Shown in pieces: positions 29,235-36,650 of a stretch of 39,009 nt of DNA. The DNA comes from JBAVQS01 sp049694275 (GTDB lineage Bacteria; Chloroflexota; Anaerolineae; UBA4142; SHND01), in assembly GCA_049694275.1 (NCBI GenBank), contig JBAVQS010000143.1, positions 1-39,009 of the forward strand, read 5' to 3'. Position 1 is the first letter of the stretch. Each line of letters starts with the position of its first letter. The position numbers were made by a program, and so were the translations under genes. A model generated the notes under the pieces. The model did no database searches and was not told the origin of the DNA. It was given only the letters and a program-made list of their open reading frames with translations.

Positions 29235-32033
29235 ATGGCTTCTGATCGTACACAAGGCAATGTGGCCTGGTATGCTCTGAGCACGCAACAAGTTGCGGAG
29301 CGCCTCGCCACGGATATCGCAACCGGGCTCTCCGATGCTCAGGCCGCCGAGCGTGTTGTGCAGTACGGCCGCAACGAACTGCATCCCCCGCCCCCGATCT
29401 CACCCTGGGCCCTCCTCTTTGAGCAATTTACCGACTTTATCGTCCTTGTCCTCATCGGCGCCGCCATCATCTCGGCCGCGCTGGCGTTCTGGTCGCACAA
29501 TTACGAAGAACTCATCAACCCGGCTGCGATTCTGGCCATCGTCATCCTCAATGCTGTTCTGGGCTTTTTCCAGGAATACCGCGCCGAGCGCGCCCTCGCG
29601 GCGCTGCGCCAGCTCGCGGCGCCGAACGCGCGCGTCATTCGCGCGGGGGAATCGCGTCGCATCCCGGCTGCCGAACTGGTCCCCGGCGATCTGATCGAGC
29701 TCGTCTCGGGCGATATTATTCCGGCCGACGCGCGCATCGTCCAGTCCGTGCAACTGCGTATGGATGAGGCGCCGCTGACCGGCGAATCAACCCCGGTGGA
29801 CAAGTTTGCACAGGCGGACGTGGCCCCGGATGCGCCGATTGACGCGCGCGTGACGTTGGTCCATGCTGGGACGGTGGTGCTGCATGGCCGGGGCCGGGCG
29901 ATTGTCGCCTTAACCGGCATGCAGACTGAGCTGGGCCAGATTGCCACGCTCGTCGCTGAAATCAAGGAGGACGAAACCCCGCTCCAGCGGCGTCTCGACC
30001 AGGTGGGCCGTTTTCTCGTCTATATCTCCTTCGCGATTGTCGCCATCATCTTTCCCATCGGTCTCTTGCGCGGCAACAGCGTCTTTGATATGCTCCTCGT
30101 GGCGGTCAGCCTTGCGGTTGCCGCCGTCCCGGAGGGCCTCGCCGCCGTGGTGACGATTGCCCTGGCGCTGGGGCTCCACCGCATGATTCGTCGCAACGCG
30201 CTCATCCGTCGTCTCCCCGCGGTCGAAACCCTGGGCGCGGCCACCGTCATTTGCACCGACAAGACCGGCACGTTGACCGAGGGCCAGATGATGGTGCGCG
30301 AGATTGCGCTGCCCGATCGCATGATTACCATCGGCGGCGAGGGTTTTTCCCCGGAAGGCCAGTTTTTCCAGGACGCACCGACGGCGCTTCTTTCTCTTGC
30401 GCCGGAGAATGACGCGGCGCTGCGATTGGCGCTCACGGTCGGCGCGCTCTGTAACGCGTCCCATCTCATCCAGCGCGAGGATGGTCGTCTGCGCGTTGTC
30501 GGGGACCCGACCGAAGGGGCGCTGCTCGTCGCCGCCGTCAAAGGGCATGTGACGCCGGCCGATCTGGCGAGCGAGTACGAGCATATTGCGGAATATCCGT
30601 TCGATCCGGTTCGCAAGCGCATGAGCGTCGTTTGCAAGCGGCGCAGCGAGTACGAGAGTGGGGACGAGCCCTATTATGCGTTTGTCAAGGGCGCGCCGGA
30701 TTTGCTCTTCCCTCTCTGCACGCGTCTCTCTGCGCAGGACCGGGTAATGGAGCTCGACGCGCAGAGGCGTGCGGCGCTGGCGGAAACGAACGTCGGCCTG
30801 GCGCTGCAGGCCCGGCGCGTGCTGGCGCTCGCCTATCGCCGCATGGATCAATGGAACGACCAGGTCCCCGCGTCTGAGATTGAAAAGGACCTGATCTTTG
30901 TCGGGCTCGCGGCCATGATGGACCCGCCGCGCGCGGAGGTGAAACAGGCCGTCGCCGAGGCGCAGCGGGCCGGCATCCGCGTCGTCATGATTACCGGCGA
31001 CCACGCTGCAACCGCGTCCGCCGTAGCGCGCGAATTGAACATTGCCCGGGCCGGGGATGAAACGCTGACCGGCGCCGACCTGGACCGGATGTCGGATGAG
31101 GAACTGGCGGCGCAGGTCGAGCATGTGAGCACCTATGCACGTGTCTCGCCTGAAGACAAGCTACGGATTGTGCGCGCATGGAAAGCGCATCACGGCAACA
31201 TTGTCGCCATGACCGGCGATGGGATTAACGACGCGCCCGCCCTGAAAGAGGCCGCCATCGGGATTGCGATGGGTGTCAAAGGGACCGACGTCGCCAAGGA
31301 AGCATCCGACATGGTGTTGACCGACGATAACTTTGCCTCGATTGTCGCCGCCATCGAGGAAGGGCGCGCCATCTATGACAATATCCGCAAATTCATCCAT
31401 TATTTGCTTTCGGGCAACATCGGCGAGGTGCTGACCGTTTTTCTCGGTCCGATTCTCGGCTTGCCCTTACCCCTCTTGCCGATCCAGATTTTATGGATGA
31501 ACCTCACCACCGATTCGCTCCCCGCGCTCGCGCTCGGCGTCGAAAAGTCAGAGCCGAATATTATGGAGCGCCCGCCGCGCCCGGCTGACGAGCCGGTTAT
31601 CGGGCGCAAGTTGCTCCCGCTCATGCTTGTGCAGGGGCTCTTTATCGGCCTGGTCCAGTTTGCCGGTTTTGTCGCCGAATACTACTGGCTTGCGCCCGGC
31701 GATCTCGACAGGGCGCGGTCGGTCACCCTCTATCTCTGCATTTTTGCACAGAACCTTCATGCCTTTAACATTCGCAGTCAAAAGCTATCAATTTTCCAAC
31801 TCGGTCTGTTCTCCAATCCGTGGCTCATCTATTCCTTCCTGAGCGTCACCGCCATCACCATTCTCACCGCCTATGTCCCCCTGTTTAACGCTATCCTCCA
31901 GACCAAGCCCATCGGGCTGGCCGAATGGGGCGTGATTATCGGCCTGGCGATTCTGCCGGTCATTGCGATGGAGATTTACAAGGCCGTCCGGAGACGGGTA
32001 GACAGAGGAATAAGGAAACAGGTAAACAGGTAA
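29235..32033 (+). CDS. calcium-transporting P-type ATPase (SERCA/PMR1 type)
   Basis: A 932-aa P2-type ATPase that would pump cations, most likely Ca2+, out of the cytoplasm. The actuator motif TGES is at 182-185, the phosphorylated Asp is D342 in DKTGTLTEGQ, the nucleotide domain includes FVKGAPD, and the hinge is MTGDGINDAP at 659-668. Ca2+-site residues of the SERCA group are visible: VPEGL in M4 (Glu300), NIGEVL in M5 and NLTTDSLPALALG in M6. The cation-ATPase N-terminal domain (YALSTQQVAERLATDIATGLS) and C-terminal domain are complete. The last codons (Arg-Lys-Gln-Val-Asn-Arg) and the stop come from an 8-base repeat array. No ribosome binding site is seen before ATG 29235. Confidence 0.94.
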   Translation: MASDRTQGNVAWYALSTQQVAERLATDIATGLSDAQAAERVVQYGRNELHPPPPISPWALLFEQFTDFIVLVLIGAAIISAALAFWSHNYEELINPAAILAIVILNAVLGFFQEYRAERALAALRQLAAPNARVIRAGESRRIPAAELVPGDLIELVSGDIIPADARIVQSVQLRMDEAPLTGESTPVDKFAQADVAPDAPIDARVTLVHAGTVVLHGRGRAIVALTGMQTELGQIATLVAEIKEDETPLQRRLDQVGRFLVYISFAIVAIIFPIGLLRGNSVFDMLLVAVSLAVAAVPEGLAAVVTIALALGLHRMIRRNALIRRLPAVETLGAATVICTDKTGTLTEGQMMVREIALPDRMITIGGEGFSPEGQFFQDAPTALLSLAPENDAALRLALTVGALCNASHLIQREDGRLRVVGDPTEGALLVAAVKGHVTPADLASEYEHIAEYPFDPVRKRMSVVCKRRSEYESGDEPYYAFVKGAPDLLFPLCTRLSAQDRVMELDAQRRAALAETNVGLALQARRVLALAYRRMDQWNDQVPASEIEKDLIFVGLAAMMDPPRAEVKQAVAEAQRAGIRVVMITGDHAATASAVARELNIARAGDETLTGADLDRMSDEELAAQVEHVSTYARVSPEDKLRIVRAWKAHHGNIVAMTGDGINDAPALKEAAIGIAMGVKGTDVAKEASDMVLTDDNFASIVAAIEEGRAIYDNIRKFIHYLLSGNIGEVLTVFLGPILGLPLPLLPIQILWMNLTTDSLPALALGVEKSEPNIMERPPRPADEPVIGRKLLPLMLVQGLFIGLVQFAGFVAEYYWLAPGDLDRARSVTLYLCIFAQNLHAFNIRSQKLSIFQLGLFSNPWLIYSFLSVTAITILTAYVPLFNAILQTKPIGLAEWGVIIGLAILPVIAMEIYKAVRRRVDRGIRKQVNR

Positions 32034-32056
32034 ACAGGTAAACAGGTAGAGAAGGA
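31993..32056. repeat. 8-base tandem array across the Ca2+ ATPase stop codon
   Basis: Eight units in register: four perfect AACAGGTA copies (32017-32048) flanked by degenerate GACGGGTA, GACAGAGG and GAGAAGGA. The stop TAA (32031-32033) spans the end of the second perfect unit. The array ends about 20 bases before the ATG of moaD-moaE. Confidence 0.85.
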
Positions 32057-32077
32057 ACCCACTAGGCAAGAGGAGTT

Positions 32078-32977
32078 ATGAGCGACAAACAAAAGGTACA
32101 CGTCAAGTTCTTTGCCATTTTCCGGGAATATATCGGGGTCAAGGAAGAGTGGATCGAGATCGAGCCGGGGATGACCGTCGAGCAGTTATGGTTGCGCTAT
32201 GTCGAACGCGCCCAAAACCCGCGGGTGACCGGTATGCGAATGGCTTTTTCTGTTAATCAACGATTGGCTCAACCCGATATGGTTTTGCAGGGTGGGGAAG
32301 AGGTGGGCTTTTTGCCGCCGGTGAGCGGGGGCGCAGGCCGCAGACAAGTCACAAGCCGCATGTCAGAGGCGACAGGTCGCAGACCGCAAGTCGCGGGGCG
32401 CAGGTCGCAAACCGCAAGTCGCAAGGCGCAGGTCGCAGCCAGGCCGCGGGTCAAGCGCAAGGACGAGGTCGCACGGCGAAGGACGAATGGCGAGACGCGT
32501 TCTTTTATCAAGGCTCGCAGGCTAAGCCTTTCCACCCTGATTAAAAAGGTAGAGCATTCCGGCGCGGGCGCGCTGGTGACTTTTACGGGCGTGGTGCGGG
32601 ATAATGCGCATGACCGCGCCGTGCAATACCTTGAATACGAAGCGTATGAAGAGATGGCGCTCCAGAGCCTGGCCGAGATTGGCGAGGAGGCGTGCACGCG
32701 ATGGAGCGAGGTGCGCATTGCGATGGCGCACCGGACGGGACGGCTCGAGATTGGCGAGGCGTCCGTGATGATCGCCGTTTCGTCGCCGCACCGGGCCGAG
32801 GCGTTTGCCGCCTGCCGCTATGCCATCGAGCGCATCAAAGCAGTTCTTCCCGTGTGGAAAAAAGAGTTTGCCACGAACGACGAGTACTGGGTCGAGGGCC
32901 CGGTCGCGGGCGAAATGACGCCCGCACAGGCGGAAGCGATCGCGAGCCGGCCACCGCCGGCCGACCGCCCATCGTAA
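32078..32977 (+). CDS. fused molybdopterin synthase MoaD-MoaE (MoaX-like)
   Basis: Both subunits of molybdopterin synthase in one 299-aa protein. MoaD is residues 5-85, an ubiquitin-like fold ending in PPVSGG, the Gly-Gly that must become a thiocarboxylate. MoaE is about 143-275 with HRTGRLEIGEASVMIAV and the catalytic-site lysines in VWKKEF. The two convert cyclic pyranopterin monophosphate into molybdopterin. The 57-residue linker (86-142) is almost all Arg, Lys, Gln, Ala, Ser and Thr in a seven-residue repeat and is encoded by a heptamer array. In the mycobacterial MoaX fusion the protein is cleaved after the Gly-Gly; the same is expected here. The ribosome binding site AGAGGAG is well placed. 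Confidence 0.93.
   Translation: MSDKQKVHVKFFAIFREYIGVKEEWIEIEPGMTVEQLWLRYVERAQNPRVTGMRMAFSVNQRLAQPDMVLQGGEEVGFLPPVSGGAGRRQVTSRMSEATGRRPQVAGRRSQTASRKAQVAARPRVKRKDEVARRRTNGETRSFIKARRLSLSTLIKKVEHSGAGALVTFTGVVRDNAHDRAVQYLEYEAYEEMALQSLAEIGEEACTRWSEVRIAMAHRTGRLEIGEASVMIAVSSPHRAEAFAACRYAIERIKAVLPVWKKEFATNDEYWVEGPVAGEMTPAQAEAIASRPPPADRPS
32346..32436. repeat. 13-unit heptamer array forming the MoaD-MoaE linker
   Basis: Thirteen 7-base units in strict register, among them AGGTCGC (three times) and AAGTCGC (twice). More degenerate heptads continue to about 32500 after a four-base slip. Three heptads equal seven codons, so the protein shows a 7-residue repeat of the type RxQVAxR. The reading frame stays open throughout. 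Confidence 0.85.
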
Positions 32978-33001
32978 CGGGCCTCGATTCCGATTTCACA
33001 G

Positions 33002-33358
33002 TCACTCCACTATTGCGGCGAGCGCTTCGGCCTCGGTGTCATAGATTCCAATGGCTTCGTTCAGACGCGTGAGGCTAAAGATCTGTTTGTAGTGATCGTT
33101 AAGGCCATAGCTCAAAAGGCGCTGATTCTGGCGATTCGCCCGGATCAAAACCGTGACGACCAGCCCGATCCCCGAGCTGTTCATGTACTCGAGCCCGCTG
33201 AAATTGAGAATGATCGAGCGGGTGTTGGGACTGCTTGCTTCGTTATAGGCGGCCATGAGCACGGTCTCGGCCGCCGCGGTGACCTCTCCTTGAATATCGA
33301 TCACGCTTGCCCGTTCATTAATCTTGCGGACCGGCATATTGACTTGAGGTTGATGCAT
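33002..33358 (-). CDS. STAS-domain anti-sigma-factor antagonist (SpoIIAA/RsbV-like)
   Basis: A 118-aa STAS protein: VIDIQGEVTAAAETVL, then IILNFSGLEYMNSSGIGLVV and KQIFSLTRLNEAIGIYDTEAEAL. The phosphorylation-site region reads MNSSGIG, with Ser61 as the likely site; the Asp that precedes this serine in SpoIIAA (DSSG) is Asn60 here. It would bind the kinase/anti-sigma partner when unphosphorylated. I start it at ATG 33358 with AAGGGGA upstream; the longer open frame overlaps the upstream gene. It lies 29 bases downstream of the phosphatase-kinase gene, so it is in the same transcript. Confidence 0.88.
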   Translation of the reverse strand: MHQPQVNMPVRKINERASVIDIQGEVTAAAETVLMAAYNEASSPNTRSIILNFSGLEYMNSSGIGLVVTVLIRANRQNQRLLSYGLNDHYKQIFSLTRLNEAIGIYDTEAEALAAIVE

Positions 33359-33387
33359 ACGGGATTCCCCTTTACTGTTTGGAATAT

Positions 33388-35046
33388 CTAGACACCTGGG
33401 TCTCCAGGAGGCGAGCTGCCCTGTTTCGTTCCTTCCAGGTGGACGATGAGCTCGACCGTGTGGTGCGCTTCGTCGCGGATAATATTCACCTTGTCGACCA
33501 TGTTCTGAATCAGGAACAAGCCCCACCCGCGCGGGGACTGCCGCCCCTCTAATTTCGCCTCGAGATTCGGCGAGTCGGGAGGGGAAATCATTTCGCCCCC
33601 CCCCTCGTCGGTAATGCGAATGGAGAGGAAGGTGTCGGAGACGCGCACCTGAATCAGGACCGGCCAGTCATCCCGATACTTGTTCCCGTGTTCCATCGCG
33701 TTCATCGTCGCTTCGGCGACGGCGGTCTTGATTCGTTCGACCTGAACCCGGCTGAGGGCAAGCCCTGCCAGGGCGTTTGCGACCTGCGCGGCCGCCACGC
33801 GTTCGTTCCCCTCTGCGCTCGGAATCCTGAAATCGCCGAGCAGGGGCCAGTTCAATCGGTTGTCGTCCTCGGCGACCGAGCTCAAAGGTGTGCCCGTCAG
33901 GCGCTGGAGTGTGACGAGGGTCACGTCGTCTTCCTGTTCCCATTCCGGCCCGGTAAAGTGGGCGAGCTCGTCGAGGAGCATCTGGATCAGGGTGGCGGGA
34001 TCCGGGTGTCCGCCGACAAGGTTGCTCAGTCGCGGAAAGGAAAACATCTCACGTTTCGGGTTATGCGCCTCGACCAGTCCATCGCTATAGAACAGGATAT
34101 TCTCGCCCGGTTCCAGGACCGTCTCTTTCTCTTCATAGGTCATGCCGGGCATCAGGCCGAGGGGCATGCCCGTAGCCCGCAGCTCGACCGCGCCCCCCTT
34201 GTTCGTCCGCTGGTAAGGGAGGTCATGTCCTGCGTTCGCATACACCAGGCGTCCGGTTCCAGGGTCGAGAATCGCGTAAAAGCAGGTGACGAACATTTTA
34301 GGCGGAATGTCCGGATAGAGAAGCTCGTTGGTCCGCCCCAACACCTGGCCCGGCGTGGTGAGGCGCTGCGCCGCTCCGCGCAAAATCGCGCGGGTCGTCG
34401 CCATAACGAGCGCAGCCGGCACCCCCTTGTCGGTGACATCTCCGATAATGATGCCGAGACGCCGATCAGGCAGGTAGATGAAATCGTAAAAGTCGCCGCC
34501 GACGGCGCGGGCTGGCTGGTAATAAGCGGCGACTTGCCATCCGGCAATGACCGGTAGCTCGCGCGGAAGCAGGGTTTGCTGGATGAGCTGGGAAACCCGG
34601 AGCTCTTGTTCCAGTCGCTCTCGGGCCTGGAGCTCAATCTGCTGATGGCGGACCAGTTGCGCTACCTGGACGGCCGGTGCAGTCTGGGTGGCGAGGTTGT
34701 TGAGCAAGCCCCGGTCATCGGCTGAATAGTCTTGCTCGGAGAGCCGGGGGCCGAGGTTGAGGAGGCCGATCAACTCGCCGTGGCTGACCAGTGGAACGGC
34801 AAGCCGGACACCTTCCGCCTTTAATGTGCGTAGCGCCGGAGAATCGAGATCCAGCTTGTCCAGTTCAACCGGGTTGGGCTGGCTCTGGAAATAGTGAACG
34901 AGCGGGTCATGCGGCGTAATCTCTACATTGATCGTTTTGGCTGGGCGTGGTTTCGCCAGCGGCATCCGGGGGCGGTCCTGAGCCTGCGGCGACCTGTTTC
35001 CCTGACGGCGGATGCCGTTCCAGAAGGTCTCTAAAAGACGATACAT
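33388..35046 (-). CDS. PP2C-type phosphatase (SpoIIE/RsbU) fused to an RsbW-like histidine-kinase-fold domain
   Basis: A 552-aa regulator. N-terminal GAF-like sensor (about 45-130), a short coiled linker (133-160), a PP2C/SpoIIE phosphatase domain (about 165-380) with metal ligands Asp185 (GGDFYDF), Asp203 (GDVTDKG), Asp322 (SDGLVE) and Asp373/374 (EDDVTL), and a C-terminal HATPase domain (about 400-540) with N-box EATMNAMEHGN (Asn449), DEGGG (Asp480) and RGWGLFLIQNMVD. Phosphatase and kinase of a partner-switching module are thus one protein, with the STAS antagonist encoded next. It would set the STAS phosphorylation state in response to the GAF signal. Its promoter places transcription almost at the ATG. 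Confidence 0.9.
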   Translation of the reverse strand: MYRLLETFWNGIRRQGNRSPQAQDRPRMPLAKPRPAKTINVEITPHDPLVHYFQSQPNPVELDKLDLDSPALRTLKAEGVRLAVPLVSHGELIGLLNLGPRLSEQDYSADDRGLLNNLATQTAPAVQVAQLVRHQQIELQARERLEQELRVSQLIQQTLLPRELPVIAGWQVAAYYQPARAVGGDFYDFIYLPDRRLGIIIGDVTDKGVPAALVMATTRAILRGAAQRLTTPGQVLGRTNELLYPDIPPKMFVTCFYAILDPGTGRLVYANAGHDLPYQRTNKGGAVELRATGMPLGLMPGMTYEEKETVLEPGENILFYSDGLVEAHNPKREMFSFPRLSNLVGGHPDPATLIQMLLDELAHFTGPEWEQEDDVTLVTLQRLTGTPLSSVAEDDNRLNWPLLGDFRIPSAEGNERVAAAQVANALAGLALSRVQVERIKTAVAEATMNAMEHGNKYRDDWPVLIQVRVSDTFLSIRITDEGGGEMISPPDSPNLEAKLEGRQSPRGWGLFLIQNMVDKVNIIRDEAHHTVELIVHLEGTKQGSSPPGDPGV

Positions 35047-35055
35047 AGCACAGCG

Positions 35056-35084
35056 ATTCTACCGCAATCGAAAGGCGGGCGCAA
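35056..35084 (-). promoter_or_regulatory. promoter of the phosphatase-STAS pair
   Basis: On the minus strand TTGCGC (35084-35079), a 17-base spacer and TAGAAT (35061-35056) precede the ATG at 35046 by only nine bases. Transcription would begin at about the start codon, so the mRNA is likely leaderless or nearly so. Confidence 0.5.
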
Positions 35085-35110
35085 GAGCCTTTTGGGGGGA
35101 ATTCGAACTT

Positions 35111-35139
35111 TTGACCCTGTCCTCTCTCAGTGCTAGAAT
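35111..35139 (+). promoter_or_regulatory. promoter for the membrane protein at 35217
   Basis: TTGACC (35111-35116), a 17-base spacer and TGC-TAGAAT (TAGAAT at 35134-35139) form an extended -10 promoter. It is divergent from the phosphatase promoter about 30 bases away. Leader about 70 bases; no ribosome binding site is obvious before ATG 35217. Confidence 0.6.
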
Positions 35140-35216
35140 AGCGCAAGCTCCCGTTTCTGAAAAGCAAGGACAAGACGAAGCAAGGACTAACTCACAATCA
35201 TTCCCCGTACCCTCTA

Positions 35217-36524
35217 ATGCCAGTACGAATATCGCTGTCAGATACCCGCCTCATCGGTGCGGTACTGGCGGTCGCGTTTTTGATCGTCATCGCCGCATTC
35301 GTCAAGAAACAGCCCACCTCCTGGAACGACATTTCACACGTCGCCGCGATCCAGTCGCTTGTGGAACGCGGGACGTGGGTGATTGATGGGTCGCCCTGGG
35401 CGCAGCAGACGGTCGATAAGGTCCTCATCAACGGTCAGTTCTATTCGGACAAGATGCCGCTCCTCTCGTTCCTCGGTGCGGGGGTGTACGCGCTGCTCAG
35501 AACGCAAGGGATGTCGCTCGCACCGGATTGCGCAGCGACGACTGGGCGCTGTGGGTATTACTGGCTGACGCTGATCATCATGGGCTTGCCTGCGGCGCTG
35601 CTCGTCGCTCTGTTCTGGTCCTTTGCGCGGGTCCACGCTCCGCTATGGGCCGCACTCGCCGGAACCCTTGCCCTGGCAACCGGCACGATGGTCACTCCCT
35701 ACACTGTTGTGTTCAATCATCACCTGCCGGGTGCGGTGGGTCTCTTTGCCAGCTTTTACATCATCACTATGGGGAAACAGCAGAATCCCCGATGGATCGC
35801 TGCAGCCGGGTTGTTGGCGGCGTTGGCCCCCGCGTTTGATGGGTCCTCCGGCATTGTCGCGTTGGGCGTTGCCGCAATGGCAGTGGGTCGCTACCGGAAG
35901 GATTTCATATACTTTGCACTCGGGGCTGCCGCGCCGGTAATCGCCACCGTGCTGATCGACTGCTTCATGGTTCACACGTTCCTCCCGCCTTACCTGGTTG
36001 CGGGCGGATATGATTATCCGGGGGCGGCGGCAGCGACGAGCGCGGCAGGGCTTTCATCGTCGGATAATCTCTATAACTATGCCTTTCGGATATTCGTTGG
36101 CGCGCAGGGGGTATTTGCCTATAATCCCTTGCTTCTGTTTGCGCTCGCTGGCGCGGTCCGGGTCGCGGTGCAGCCCCGCCGCCCTTTGCACGCCGCGGCC
36201 GTTGCAACCCTAGTCAGTTTTGTCGTGCTGGGTGTATACCTGGCGCTGAATACAGGCAACTATGGCGGCGAGGCCTATGGGCTTCGCTTTTTCGTTCCCG
36301 TGATTCCGATTGCCATGGCGTTTATCCTGTTTGTCCCGCCGTTGAGTGGTATCACCTGGCGGTCAAGTCCCGCGCTTATTGCGGCGCCGCTCCTGGCTCT
36401 TTCGCTGTTTTCCACCTACCAGGGTGCGCGGCGGCCGTGGCTCTATACTCCCCCACCCGTGCACCTCGCGCGGCTTGACGAACCCCCGTTCGTCGGGATC
36501 AAGTGGGAAGTGAAACTCTGGTAG
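35217..36524 (+). CDS. polytopic membrane protein, probable GT-C-type glycosyltransferase
   Basis: A 435-aa integral membrane protein with about ten hydrophobic segments. After the first helix comes a loop WNDISHVAAIQSLVERGTWVID and then GQFYSDKMPLLSFLGAGVY, a layout like lipid-linked-sugar glycosyltransferases of the GT-C fold, where an acidic residue in the first outer loop is catalytic (here Asn-Asp). Large loops near 245-275 and in the final 60 residues are polar. I cannot assign donor or acceptor. It is the first of two such genes and may act with the next in cell-surface glycan or glycolipid assembly. It is preceded by its own promoter and ends about 130 bases before the next gene. Confidence 0.7.
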   Translation: MPVRISLSDTRLIGAVLAVAFLIVIAAFVKKQPTSWNDISHVAAIQSLVERGTWVIDGSPWAQQTVDKVLINGQFYSDKMPLLSFLGAGVYALLRTQGMSLAPDCAATTGRCGYYWLTLIIMGLPAALLVALFWSFARVHAPLWAALAGTLALATGTMVTPYTVVFNHHLPGAVGLFASFYIITMGKQQNPRWIAAAGLLAALAPAFDGSSGIVALGVAAMAVGRYRKDFIYFALGAAAPVIATVLIDCFMVHTFLPPYLVAGGYDYPGAAAATSAAGLSSSDNLYNYAFRIFVGAQGVFAYNPLLLFALAGAVRVAVQPRRPLHAAAVATLVSFVVLGVYLALNTGNYGGEAYGLRFFVPVIPIAMAFILFVPPLSGITWRSSPALIAAPLLALSLFSTYQGARRPWLYTPPPVHLARLDEPPFVGIKWEVKLW

Positions 36525-36605
36525 AATCCGCTTACTCCCGAAGAGTCAGTAAAGGCTGTATCAGCAAACCCGGTTTCTGAGTGGCCGAGCCTTGGCTGCG
36601 GCCAA

Positions 36606-36635
36606 TTTACCTCCTGTGCAGTTCTGTGCTAAAAT
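36606..36635 (+). promoter_or_regulatory. extended -10 promoter before the last gene
   Basis: TGC-TAAAAT (TAAAAT at 36630-36635) has a weak -35 (TTTACC, 18 bases away). Transcription would start near 36642, only nine bases before ATG 36651. Confidence 0.4.
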
Positions 36636-36650
36636 CCAAATGGTCGCCTC

